Origin: Schistosoma mansoni
Taxonomy: Eukaryota > Platyhelminthes > Trematoda > Strigeidida > Schistosomatidae
DNA: 64,000 bases
Direction of reading: 5' to 3'
Assembly: GCF_000237925.1 (NCBI RefSeq)
Contig: NW_017385991.1
Span: 310,001-374,000 of the forward strand
Shown: in pieces, positions 45,890-58,135 of the stretch
Position numbering within the stretch: position 1 is the first letter of the stretch
How the letters are laid out: the number at the start of each line of letters is the position of its first letter
Translations under genes and position numbers: made by a program
Notes under the pieces: model-generated
What the model saw: the letters and a program-made list of their open reading frames with translations, nothing else
Database searches by the model: none
Told to the model about the DNA's origin: nothing

Positions 45890-46014
45890 GCGGCTTTTGG
45901 GAGCTCGTCACACCATAACACCCTACACATTCACACACACTCACCACACACTATCCCCTAACATACACCCAGTACATCGGACTCAACCAAACTTCCACAA
46001 ACACAGTCACTTCA

Positions 46015-47849
46015 TCTCTCATTCCTGCCGTTGGTAATTTTTTTTCGAGCTGTAACTCATAACATCTAATGTTTTTGAGTATTTTGATATTCTTTGTTTA
46101 TTTTTTTACTCGAGTTTCTTCCTCTATTTGTTTTTCTTAGTCAGGTAATTCTCTTGCTACTTTTTTCTGTATTTCGTTGTTGATTTTTCCACGCACTTTT
46201 TGCATTCCTACTTCTTTGCTTCTTTCTCTTTTTCCTGTGTGGTTATGCTCCGTTTTATTTGTGGCGATATACGCGAGATCAAAATTTTAGGATGGAAGTA
46301 TGATATATATAAATTGCTATATACTGCACGTCGTGTAATCCTGAGAAACACTTACAGTTATAATGATTCCTTCGACCGTTTTAGCGAGCAACTTTTTGAT
46401 GAACCTGTCACTTTTCTTCAAGTCCTCTGATTGCAAGAAAATGTATGTGTGTATGTTGCATCCAAAGCAACGCAAAGTAGTTTAACCTTGTTACGATTAT
46501 GGTTGTCATATTTGTCATTGTGGTTGTCTCCCAGTAAGTTAAATATGATGTTCGTATACTTGGTATCGTTTAAATATTTCTATATGTTGGCGGAAAAGTT
46601 TATACTTACATTTTTCGGTGAGAGGTCAACCGGGTTACGTCGGACGCGAAGAGAGCTCACTGAAACTAAAACTTCTTTACATATCTTTCGATTATTTCTT
46701 GGTTCTATTGCAATCTGAGGTCATCGGCATTATTTTATGTAACTTTTTATTATCTTTGCTCACCTATTGTCTTTACTTTTCAGTTTGTTCACACGAGTAT
46801 TTTGTTTATTTGCTTCTTTATACAATCGTCTTTTCTTTGCTCTCCTACTTCCGGAACCCACAAACATCCAGTATTAGTATTATTAAAAATCACTTTAGTA
46901 AAATACAGAATCTCCAGCAGAATAGTCGACACATGGACCTGAATTCAAACATGGGCACCCCACATGATCGGCAGATACCCACCACAAACGATTGAGGAAC
47001 ACAAGACTGATTTGTGCCAGTATATGCGTACAACTGAATTGTTGTTCACTCGACATCAGGAAGGATCTAGGACAGTGCCGAAACATCTGTAATGAAGATC
47101 AAGAAATAAACCACCGAAAGATAGTGAGGGATGTCATTCAAAACGCTATCCTACACAATCTACCTCCGGTAAAGCACACACCTGAAGAAAGAAGATCCTG
47201 GATTAAGAATGTCACAGAACGCCTTCTACAAGCCAAAAATAGAGCATTATAAAAGTGGGAAGTCTCCTTGAGGCATACTGACTTGGCATTGAGAAACAGA
47301 TGCAATCCAAAGTGTGAGGTGATCGCGGATATTTCCAGGCCAGATTAGCAGCCAAAACGCAGGCTAACCACAAATATCTCTACGCCACGTCAAACTACAT
47401 GGAGATGAAGCTAAGGGAAATGCAGCTACTTACCTTGTGCATAGACGATTTGGTGCAATCACCCCCAGAGCTGTTCGCAGCGCTGTTTCAAACGTACGCG
47501 CAGATCCATCTTGGAGTCCACGATGTCTTTGAGCCCCCTCTATTCAAAAGAGATAAATCTCCTAGACCATCTACAGACACGGGCAACAAAGTGGGTGATA
47601 GGTCTAAATCATAGATCTTGCGAAGACAGACTTTAACACCTGGTATTATTCTTGTTGAGCTACAGGAGAATAAGAGGTGTTCTGATAATGACATACGACA
47701 TATTAAGTGCTCCAGACCAACTCAATGCGAGCATATTACCAAAATACCATCATCACCTCCCTCGAGGAAATCGTCGTGAAATTGCAAATCAAAAAGCGAA
47801 TTGTGGTTTTTCTATAAACTAATGATTTCCTTGTACTTGATGGCCGTCT
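46015..47849. other. Unidentified region right of the array
   Basis: T-rich from 46015 to 46870, then a stretch with better coding texture. One frame (46992-47252) reads KIVRDVIQNAILHNLPPVKH then TPEERRSWIKNVTERLLQAK; another (47399-47614) reads LCIDDLVQSPPELFAALFQT. These look like remains of a mobile-element ORF, but I do not recognise the family. There are frame breaks between them. Confidence 0.45.
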
Positions 47850-48132
47850 GATTTCGAATTTCAAATACAATACGTTCGTTCTCGCTCACCTAGTTCCTCT
47901 TTATCTAAACTGCAATATTTCCGGTGTTCCTGGCTCGTATAATAATTCAAATACTTCTAATCGTCACAAAAATACTCAGATATTTTCTCACGTTTTCTCA
48001 ATAAGAGTTGTTTCTATTTGGAATGCTCTCATAGACAAAATGACCACAGACCCATCAATGAGTAGCTTTAGGAATAGATCTAAAAAACATTCACTAACCC
48101 ACCAATTGTCTTCCTCGATCAGACGTGTCTGA
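47850..48132 (+). pseudogene. CR1/Jockey-type LINE, C-terminal remnant
   Basis: Frame encodes KNTQIFSHVFSIRVVSIWNA followed by LIDKMTTDPSMSSFRNRSKK and a stop at 48130-48132. RVVxxWNxL followed by SxxSFRNR is the usual end of CR1/Jockey-type ORF2. 48133-48560 is then probably 3' UTR with no gene. Confidence 0.6.
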
Positions 48133-51100
48133 TGCTTGTCTCATAAATCACGACAGTTGTCACTGCCAAATATTGTTAATCACTTCCTATGTCTCTGGTT
48201 CGCATTTCCGCTTCCTCTTACACTTCGGTTTTCCCACAATTTCTGCACGACAAACTCATTAACTTATGTATCATTCTTGAAACAATCGTCTTCTTTTTGC
48301 ACTAGAATTATCATTTTATCTTAAGATTACAACCATTCAACCTCTTACCCGGTTATATGTTAGCTGCGGGTATCCGGAAACCCTACTATTTTGAGACAAA
48401 CTCTATCACCCAAATTACGAGATTTTGAAGTCCCCAAGCGATTACCTTCCGGTCATCAAATAGCCTAGGAATCAGAAACGCGCTTCGACCTCCAAACAAT
48501 AAGGTGCTGAGTCCGAACGCACCGGAAATCCTGGGAAAACAATAACGATTCGTGATGACTCTCTCATAATCATGAACCTTAAAGAGAGCCCTGACCTTCC
48601 CTCCGGTCCTCAAATTAAAAATGACAGTATGCTCTGGGAAGAATTAAACAAGAAGCCTGAACTTCCTAGAATAGAGCCTTTGACGGTCACACGGTTCACT
48701 CGGGGATAGGACCCTAAGCATCAAAATCACCGAAGGCTACTTTGTGTAACACTCAAGAATAATACCGACGTAGAGGATATCCTGCCAGCTAGTCACTTAC
48801 TGAAACCCGACGGGGACGTAAGAATACTGCCTGACATACGGTGTTTTGAGCGCAGTCCTATCCGGAACATCCCTAAAGAATCTCGTGAAGAGTTTTTCTG
48901 CGGAAGAAACATCATTGTGCAAGGTGCACCGGAAAACATGGACCCTGGTCAAACAAACTCTAATATTAGGGAATGAAAATTCATCAAGCAACCCTTGAAG
49001 CTTAAAAAAATACTAACTCAACAACTGACGAGACTAACCAAGGAGGACAGAGATTTTAGACCCAAGCTAATGAAGATAACTTTCCCATCCTCCCATATGG
49101 AGGCTGCAACCCTGGAAGCATTTCGTGCCAATAGACGTCGGTTGACGGCTGTAATCCACATGCGTCCGGATAGACCACATGATGCCAGGATCAAGCACAA
49201 AGGCAAATTGAATCTGACCATTCAACTTGTGGACTGTCTTGACCATAAAAAATGTGTAAAGGACAGGGTCTATCAACTCGGAAAACCTTGAATAGTTGGG
49301 CTACCTGTCCATTCACGTAAGGCGCACACAGAGAAACATGAAGAAGCTCACGCGTTTCAAATTGAAGGCATAAACTGCTTATGCATGAACGCCGCGAGTT
49401 TACCAAATAAAATGGATGAGCTGAGTGATCTCAGCAATGCTAATAATACTCATCTGCTAGGAATATCTGAAACTTGGATATCTTCTCAGTTTACGGGCCA
49501 GGAGCTAGCAATACCTGGGATGTCTTTGTTTCGCAATGACAAAAAACATGAACTGGGGGGAAATAGCCCTATGCCTACGATCATGCTTGGAAGTACACCG
49601 AGAGTTTATCAATCTTGACGAATCTGTTTGGTGCTCAAATAAATTGTCATCTACAGAGAGCCCACTGCTGACATCGAGCACGACAATCGTATGCTGGGAG
49701 AATTAACCCTCTCTATGAGTCTCAGATTCACTCGTATCCTGATTTTAGGGGACTTCAATCCTCGTATAGCTAATTTTGTGGAACATAACTATATTGGGGG
49801 CGAAAACTCAACTGAAGCTCGGTTCTTCAACCTCATAGAGGATCTGGGATTATTCGAAAATGTGAAATCGGCAACTCGTTGGAGAAACAGTCAGACACTG
49901 TCGTGCTTAGACTAGGTATTTTTCCAAATGAAGAATTCCTAGTCGACAACCTCTCAATTCTGGCTCTCCTGGGAAAAAGCGATCACGCCGTTATAGCCTT
50001 CAGTTCTGTCAGCAAAAGTGAACTAAGATATCCCACCAACAACAGGAGCTGGAATTTCAAACGGTTGAATGTGTCAGCTTTACGGGACTATCTACAACAG
50101 GTGGGATGTTCACCCTCAACGTGATCTGGATGCTCATTAGGATTTCTTACTGTACACGCTCTTATGTTATACAAAGCAGTCAGTTCATCAAACGGCCCCC
50201 AAAAGCTACAAGCAACTTACAATCACCAAGATCCATGCTCTTCGTTTGCTAAGCCGCAATGTTGGTCAGAATACAAACGAACTGATAACAAAGGCGCGTA
50301 CATGCAATACAAACATATAAGGAACATGTGCACAAAGGCAATAAGGGAAGACAGGCTTCAGCACCAGAGAAAGTTTATCGACAAATTTGTCTCCAATTCG
50401 AAAAGCTTATTCCGTTATGCAGCTTCTCTTCAACAAGCCGAAACTGGAGTTTCCCAACTGCTAGGTTCTAATGGCCCGACCAACAGCGACTGTGATGCCG
50501 CTAACCTTTTGCCTGAACAATACTCTCGGACATTTCAACCTACCCACATCAACTATACTGATGAAAGCTTCATCTGAAGCTGCACAGGACTTTCCGAAGT
50601 GAACCTGAGAGCTGACTTGGTGTTCTGGAAATTGTAGCACTTACGAAAAGACACTTCTCCTGACCCGGATATGGTTCATTCTGCTATACCGAGAGAAGCA
50701 GCTTCAATCTTTACAACACCACTTAGCGCGATGTTCTCACACTCGCTAAACTGAGGCGCATTACCGAAAACTTGGAAGCTGGCTCACACCACACCAATTT
50801 TCAGCGATCCTTCAAGCTACCAACTGGTAGCTCTTCTCTCTGTACCTTCTAAAATTATGGAGTCCCTGATATGCGATAGTATATACGACTATTTATTATC
50901 CTCAAACTTCTTTTCATCCCGACAGCATGGTTTCAGGAAGAGTCATTGTTGTATAACCCACATGCTGACTGCGGTAAACAGATGAACAAGCATCCTTGGT
51001 CGCAAGGGAAAGGTTGACGTCCTCTACCTTGATTTCTCAAAAGCTTTTGATAAGGTCAACCACATATGTCTTATCTGTAAGCTCAAACGATTGGGGGTCA

Positions 51101-54100
51101 AACCACCTCTAATTGAGTGCCTCACTTCATATCTAAAAAATCGACATTTTAAAGCCGGGGTTAACTTCACTTTCTCTCAGGCTATGGAATGTCCTAATGG
51201 GGTCCCCCAGGGCTCATTACCAGAACCTCTTGTCTTCATGATTTGTATAAACGATCTTCCACAACAGGTGTCGTCTGACGTATTACTTTTTGCTGATGAT
51301 GTAAAACTTTGGAAAGTGATACTTGACCTCAAATTTGGGCAGATAACAACGGGCTTACCTTTAACACTTCAAAGTGTAAAGTAGTCCATCTGCGACATGT
51401 TGCAGACTGCAGTTGCAACTTAGGCAACTCCTCTCTAGACGTATATGTAGTTGAAAAAGATTTAGGAGTGTTGATACCCTACGATTCGAAGTTTTAAGCT
51501 AACTGTGACATAGATGCCTTCCGAGCGAACCCTACACTGGTAACATTGAAGCGCTTTTCTAGCCAGTTTGACGTAGGAACTTTACACATAATCTTCAACA
51601 GTTTTATTCGTCCCCACTTAAAGTACGAAAACATAGTATTTCCCAAAAAGTTAAGGACACTCTGGAGCGTATCCATCGGCGAGCGACGAAATCAGTTCGG
51701 GGACTCAAATTAAAGCCTTATGAAGAGCGCCCCCAATCACTGAACCCTTACCCATTAAAACACGGGCGTCTTAGAGGTGACCTGGTGGCCTTAAGTATCC
51801 TTAACACTTCTGGACTTCTCTTTAGACACCTACCTAAGCCTAGTCCCTATATAAATCTAAGGGGTTGTATTCTCGAATGCCCATCGACTCGCTCCCGAAA
51901 AACTTAGGTTAGCCAAAAACGAATTCGAGCATATGATACACTTAGGTATAATTCGACCATCGAATAGTCCATGGTCATCCCCATTGCACATGGTCCCTAA
52001 AAAGGACAGCAATGATTGGCGGCCAACTGGTGATTATCGGCGTCTGAATGCAAAAACCATTCCCGATCGTTACCCATTGCCTCATATTCACGATTTGACA
52101 GCTACCTTGAAAGGTACAACTGTCTTTTCAAAAATCGACTTAGTTAAGGCCTATAACCAAATACCGATGGCACCTGACGACATTCCTAAAACCGCCTTCA
52201 TCACTCCCTTCGGTGTTTACGAATTCTTGCGAATGCCTTTTGGTTTAAGAAATGCGGCTCAAACCTTCCAAAGGTTTATAGACGACTTCTTCCGAGGTCT
52301 CAACTTCGTACATGCGTATGTTGATGACTGTCTAATAGCAAGTCCGGACAGAGAATCGCATCTCAAGCATCTGGACATTGTTTTCGATCGACTCCAAAGG
52401 CATGGCATAACTGTAAACATTCAGAAATGCCAAATCGGAACTAACTCCTTAGACTTCTTAGGACACACTATTGATGCCCAAGGCATCCGACCCCTTAGAA
52501 GCAAAGTGGCGGCCATTAGAATCGCCGTAGACGCATCCGACTCAGCAATCGGAGGAGTCTTACAACAATGGGTTAACAACTCTTGGCAACCTTTAGGATT
52601 TTTCTCGAGACGGTTGCTAGACGCGGAATCTAGGTACAGCACGTTCGGTAGAGAACTCCTAGCTATGTATTGTGCTGTACGGCATTTCCAACATTCCATC
52701 GAAGGAAGAGAATTCACGCTTTTTACCGATCACAAACCTCTTACCTTCTCTTTAAATTCATCCTCAGACAAGTACTCACCGCGAGTCTCGACAACTCGAC
52801 TACATTTCGCAGTTTACTTCAGACATACAACACATTTCCGGAGCAAACAATGTAGTCGCAGACGCCTTGTCTCGAATAAGTTCCTTGAACAGTTTCCAAG
52901 GAATCGACCTTCTTAAACCCGCTCAGCTTCAAAAAGAAGACATTGATCTTCAGTATGAGTTATCCTCGACAACTCTTAAACTAAGAATTAAGCAGATGGG
53001 AACCAGTAAGGAAACCTTACTTTGCGACACATCTACAGGTAGGGATCGTCCAATAGTACCAAAACATTATCGACGCAACGTCTTCAATACGTTGCACAAT
53101 CTTTCTCATCCAGGTGCTCGTGCAACAGTCAAAATTATAGCCGAACGCTTTTGTTGGCCTGGCATGAATAAAGACGTGAGGGAGTGGGCACGCTCCTGTG
53201 TAAGCTGTCAGAAATCTAAGGTCATAAGACACAACAAATGTCCCTTAGGCTCTTTCAAAACCCCTGACGCTCGTTTCGACCACGTCCATCTAGATTTGGT
53301 TGGACCCTTACCCGACTCAAACGGATACTCATATCTCCTAACATGCGTAGACCGTTTTACTCGATGGCCAGAAGCAGTACCGATTAAGGACATTACTGCT
53401 GAAACCGTGGCCCGCGCTTTCGTCGAACGATGGGTAGCAAATTTCGGCTGCCCTTCAACCATCACTACAGACCGCGGACGCCAGTTCGAATCTGGACTTT
53501 TCCGTTGTCTGACCTCACTTTTAGGAATCACGCGCTTCCGAACGACCGCCTACCACCCACAAGCAAACGGGTTGGTAGAACGTTTTCGTCGACAACTAAA
53601 AGCTTCATTATCAGCTTCAAACGTTTCACAGTGGACAGACGCTCTTCCACTCGTCTTGCTGGGTATCCGCAATGCAGTGAAAGCTGACATTGGATACACG
53701 GCATCTCAACTCGTTTATGGAACGACACTCCGACTCCCAGGAGAATTCGTAGATCCTTCAGCTTCTTCATTGAACATGGATCTAAACTCTTACACGAGTA
53801 GGCTTACAAACGCCATGCGTTCAGTTAAACCTGCTCACACTCGACCTCAATCAACTGATGTTTTCGTTCAACCCGAATTACGACATAGTACACACGTCTT
53901 CGTTCGTCGAGACTCACATCGACGACCTCTCGAATCAGCATACGAAGGACCCTTTAAAGTTCTTCAACGTAAACCTAAGTACTATGTAGTCGATAAGAAC
54001 GGTACGAACGATAGCATCAGTATCGATCGCTTAAAAGCAACATACTTAGAAGGAAACCCTAGCTACGTCGATTTTCCTTCGGTACAAGCAAACGACACAG

Positions 54101-54237
54101 CTACTACACTCGTAGTACCCCACACGACAACCGACACACAACTTGATACTTCGTCAACGTCGATAGAAAAACCTAAAACAACGCGTTCTGGAAGACGAGT
54201 AAGATTTCCAGAACATCTTAACGAATATTGCACGTAG

Positions 54238-54767
54238 GACACAGGTTTTATCTTGAATTACCCTTTCATTGTTTATTATAAAAAAATTTTTTTTAATAGG
54301 CTCATTTTTTTATTTATATAAAAAAAACCAAAAGAAAAACAACATTTTTATTTTTTTTTGAGCGTATTCATATTTTTTTATGTATAAAAAAACCAAAAAA
54401 CCACTTTTTTCCGATCGCTTTTACGCTGTTTGTAAGTGTATTAGTTTATTCATTTTTTTCCCCGCTCATCTTGTGTCCTTACGCAAGTACGAATGTATTT
54501 TCGACATGCACTCACACGTTTTATTTTTCCCCTTTTCCAGGACGGCTGGAAAAGAACGACGAAGTTTCGCAAGGAACCGAAATTTTCATTGTACTTTATT
54601 TCTTTATTGCTATGTTGTACATTTTGGTCCCTTAGTATAAGGAAAGACGACCAGATGCTGCTAAACGAAGCAAGCTATCAGAAGAGTGTTTACCAACGAC
54701 AAACTCGTTGGGTTCAAACTTCTGGCTGGTCACGTCTTAGGGGCATCACTACCCCACTAGGGGGGAG
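54238..54767 (+). other. Gypsy-2 3' non-coding part
   Basis: AT-rich with long A and T runs at 54280-54400, no supported frame, ending in the purine-rich tract before the putative LTR. Confidence 0.6.
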
Positions 54768-55070
54768 TGATCTGTAGCTGTAAATAATTCCCCAAAATCA
54801 GTAGCTCATTAAGTGTTCGACATTGGATGCTGACCATGTTGTTTAAGTGGACTTGTTTAGCTGAAGGCTTTCGGTCATGCATCCGTACCAGATCACGTTG
54901 CAACACGGCGTGGGACACAGCTCCTACGTTACAATAGCCAGTTAAGAACGAAGTCTCTCGATATATTGGTAACGAATCAAATATATCTTTCCTGTCTCTC
55001 CTCGTCTGACTTCTGGTTTCTATTCGACTGGAAACGAACGATTATAGAAGATACTACTGGTTGCTAGTTG
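54768..55070 (+). mobile_element. Putative Gypsy-2 3' LTR
   Basis: Starts TGATCTGTAGCTG directly after the purine tract. The right end is not certain; LINE sequence in the expected frame resumes by about 55080. There is no left LTR to compare with, so the call rests on position. Confidence 0.5.
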
Positions 55071-55989
55071 CAAAACTAGAATATCCGTTGTATCCTCAGG
55101 GTAACACCCAGAAACTGTAGACACAACATAACAGAACGGACTGTAGATACAAGTTCAACTCCTTAAGAGTTGTACGATGCTGGAATTCGCTGCCGAGTGA
55201 TCTAGTTCAAGCGACTTCTCAGGAGTCCTTTAAGAGGAAACTTAACTTATTCTTAAGGACTAAGGATAGGATCTTATTATGATTTACCAATAATTTTTTT
55301 CTATTATCGTTAATATACCTAGGTTCCTGCCTGGAGGTATTGGTGATCCACTGCTACTAGACACGGAAGCCCGTTAAGCAAAAGCTTCTTCTATTCCGTC
55401 TACAACCATTTGAACAATTTGGATACTGTCCGTGAGCCAAACTTAACTTCAAGGTTAGATCAAGGCTAAACAGAGTCCAAGGAAAGTGGAGGCTTGATTT
55501 GCGGAATTCATTCTTTGTTCATTGTATAATGGCAGTTTAGAGTTTTGATTTATACTAGTGACAAGTATTTTTAAGTAATCAATTAGCTTATGTAAATATA
55601 TTGTCTTTTTAAACTAGTTAGCTTCAGATTTTCAATGGGATTGTTACTTTTTCGTTAGTTACTCCTAGTCTGACACATTGTAATGTGTCCTTCCTACGGT
55701 AAAAATGTAGATGTTGGCTGCTTTCTATTTTAGTTCACTTGAGATGAGCAATTGGATAATTTCCACGAATACCCAAATACGGATAAAATACTTGTTCAAA
55801 GTTCAAATCTCTACAAATATGTATTTAGTGGAGAAAATGCTTTCTTTTTAGTTCACCGTTTATGCTTATACCCACACTGATCGCAACGTATATCGAGTAA
55901 AGATGAGTTTTTCAGGAACCTTATGACTTGCAAAACCATAATGTATGGATAAATCAATGAAATTAAGAATAGTAAACCTTGAAGTTTGC

Positions 55990-56225
55990 CCCGAGATTCA
56001 TGTGCCCATATATTCAAATAATATTCTGGGATTATAACTGGTGTCCGTTAATGATGAAGACCGTTAATTTAATCCCTAACCCTAAATTCAAACTCGTAAC
56101 CTTAATTCCTCATACTAGTTTATATCCTTTTTTCGACCCTAGAAAGTTGATAAGTCGTCCTGAGATCACTTCAGAGTCGCTGAAAGGTCGTCCAGAAACT
56201 ATAGTTTCGCCGACCAGGTCAAGCT
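55990..56225 (+). repeat. Repeat C copy
   Basis: ATGATGAAGACC, TAATCCCTAACCCTAAATTC, TCAGAGTCGCTGAAAGGTCG and CCAGAAACTATAGTTTCGCC follow the order of the copy at 13290-13520. Diverged. Confidence 0.55.
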
Positions 56226-57209
56226 AAAAGATACTTGAATGGGACTTATTGTATTTCAGCCGAATGAACAGATAACAGTGATTGTTTCCTGAAATTATGC
56301 TTAGGCAACTGATTATTTCTTAAGAATAACGGAATTCAGCATTAGGAATGACAGTGATAAACCCTAGCACCAACCGATTAATAGACATGAATTGATCATT
56401 TCGCCATTGTTCATCGTTAGGTAGTATTGATTAAAAACTTCGCTCCTTCTGGAGTACATGCATGAACTTCGATCATAATCCAGTAGGATTTCCCTTGTAT
56501 GTAAGTTTTACTAGATGTAGGGAAGTCAAAACAGGGAAACCCTTTAGATACTAATTTGAAGATGGAAAGTTCAGGGATGCATCCAGGGAGGAATTAGATA
56601 TGGAGTCAGTCGATTGCAGTTTATCCTGAAGAATCTTGAAATGCTATTCAAACATTTGTAATTATAACAATAACATCTATTAACGACTGAAATCAAATTT
56701 TAAAAAGGACCATTGTATTTCAGTACCATCTACCAAAGTAGTGGATGCACAAAAACTCATTCTTCCAGGCTCAAAGAACAATGGTGAGGTAAAACAACTA
56801 AAACCTAAACTAGCAAGGAGTTTGCTCGATGGTTCTGAGCTTTGGTAGACAACAAAAATGAGATAGATGACAAACGTAGTGCCAGCAGATAACTATTCAG
56901 ATTCATTAAGGAAGCAGGTAATAAATAGGTAGTTGTTAGTGAGATTATCCTGGAAAACGATGGAACCGTCATTCATTGTCAGTCCAGAGGGTTAGATCGA
57001 TAAGCAGCATACTTTTGGCAACAGTTCAACTGGCCTCCAGATATGTTATAGTTATCCACTGTTTGACTGACGAGGTTGTGAATACTTATCTACCGAGGTG
57101 GTTAGGATATGTGTTACGTGTGCCTAATTACTGCTTACCTCGACAGATGGTGCTTGTCAGTGTAAGAGCAATTTAAGAGAAAACTTGGGGGTGCTAAACT
57201 AAAATGTAG

Positions 57210-57565
57210 CTTAAGTCCATTAAGTCATCGATTGTTAAACTGAGCCATGTCGTAATATGCAGACAACCTGGTCGGGGTCTACGCGATAACGGCGATTAGT
57301 GACTCGAGACTGGGTGACATGGTTCAGAATCGTTTTCGATGAGCCAGATGCATTCAAGTTATCCTCCTCTCAATTTTAAATTTCAGCATTCCTGTGTATA
57401 CACTTTTTCACTCTGTTTCTTTGTACTATATTCCTTGTGCTTAGTCTTCTTCGTTATCATTGCTGAAACATGATTCCGTCTCTAACTATACATCATGTCA
57501 ATTTTATCTCGTTACGCTAACGCGGTATGGCAACTTAGGCCAGCGCACATCTATGCCATGTTCTA
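57210..57565 (+). repeat. Repeat E copy
   Basis: Second copy of the element at 3905-4300: GAGCCATG, CAACCTGGTCGGGGTCTACG, GTGACATGGTTCAGAATCGT, T-rich middle, GCGGTATGGCAACTTAGG. Confidence 0.6.
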
Positions 57566-57973
57566 CGTTGATGAGTAGTAACTGAGTAGTGTATGGAATC
57601 TCGTTTAAATAGAAAATTCAGTCTTGTAAGTCCTGTTTCAAATACAACGAAAGATGGAAAAACTTATGTTGGTCACAAAAAATTGAATAGAAGAAAGACT
57701 TTGTCCCAACCTTGGGATTAAGTCTTGTATCATTTTAGGCATCCGCATTTTGTGTTATTTACGCATCCATACTTTGTTTCCTTAGATTTTATATAATCAG
57801 AGGCAGTATCTTTACAGTCATGTATATGTATGCTCCTCGATTTTCAATTTTATTATTTCGTCTACTGAAATGCCTAAAATGTGGTTTTTCAAAATTATAT
57901 ACTTCTGAAATTACAGGTTGTGAATCGTTGATGTAGAATATATATCTACTTCAGATTTTAGTTTATATTTACA

Positions 57974-58135
57974 ATGCCAGCACAACACATTGCTCTGGCA
58001 TTATTCTTAGTTCTATTGGCAATTGGAGTCATCATTTTGATCAGCATACTAGTTATTGTCAAAAGACGTATAGCTCGACGAAAAAGTCGAATAGGACGTA
58101 CTACTTATAATTCATGTGGACATGGCCTACCAAAA
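57974..58135 (+). CDS. C1orf43 homologue, exon 1
   Basis: Starts at ATG (MPAQHIALALFLVLLAIGV). 54 codons, donor GTAAGA at 58136. Contains the membrane anchor and the basic stretch on its cytoplasmic side, then YNSCGHGLPK. Confidence 0.85.

Larger units (their letters stand above)
16708..46014 (+). repeat. Tandem array of a 1.86-kb tRNA-Thr/tRNA-Asp unit
   Basis: Period between equivalent points is 1852-1867 bp (for example 17200, 19060, 20926, 22784, 24646, 26513, 28374, 30234). Each unit has tRNA-Thr on + and, about 770 bp after it, tRNA-Asp on -, so the two genes are convergent and neighbouring units are divergent. Units are nearly identical. They differ mainly in (GT)n and (CA)n runs beside tRNA-Asp, a GATT/GGTT run upstream of tRNA-Thr, and a few point variants. 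The array is interrupted by four N gaps, a LINE fragment, unidentified pieces and a Gypsy element. Left edge is a somewhat diverged start of the unit at 16708; right edge stops about 125 bases past the last tRNA-Thr. Confidence 0.95.
51869..55080 (+). pseudogene. Gypsy-2: 5'-truncated Gypsy element inside the LINE
   Basis: A Gypsy pol different from Gypsy-1, lacking LTR, gag and protease on the left. It starts at [18 protein letters not shown]. Reverse transcriptase is good through [17 protein letters not shown] and YVDD, but KVAAIR joins directly to [12 protein letters not shown], so about 70-80 residues between thumb and RNase H are deleted in frame. A one-base frameshift follows near 52780-52800. 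RNase H end, integrase ([37 protein letters not shown]) and C-terminus run in the second frame to TAG at 54235-54237. A purine tract AGGGGGGAG at 54759-54767 precedes a likely LTR. Confidence 0.85.
48566..55282 (+). pseudogene. Decayed CR1/Jockey-type LINE, split by Gypsy-2
   Basis: Order of the parts: ORF1-like (NIIVQGAPENMDP, RPKLMKITFPSS; to 49290), endonuclease (CMNAASLPNKMDELSDLSNA, GISETWIS, ILILGDFN, KSDHAVIAFS), reverse transcriptase (KIMESLICDSIYDYL, QHGFRKSHCC, VLYLDFSKAFDKVNH, NGVPQGS, catalytic FADD at about 51289-51300) up to [16 protein letters not shown] near 51868. After the Gypsy-2 insert the end resumes at about 55080: RYKFNSLRVVRCWNSLPSDL, SFKRKLNLFLRTKDRILL and TGA at 55280-55282. 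Many stops and frameshifts; inactive. Confidence 0.8.
55283..57973. other. Intergenic stretch upstream of the C1orf43 homologue
   Basis: LINE 3' UTR to about 55700, then AT-rich sequence with repeat C (55990-56225) and repeat E (57210-57565). Open frames here lack signatures. The promoter of the C1orf43 homologue should lie near 57580-57970, but I see no decisive element; a possible 5' UTR acceptor (ctacttcag) lies about 20 bases before the ATG. Confidence 0.5.

Noticed and set aside
16708-46014. CRISPR-like or satellite interpretation of the array
   Set aside because: Unit is 1.86 kb with two complete tRNA genes; there are no short repeats with unique spacers.
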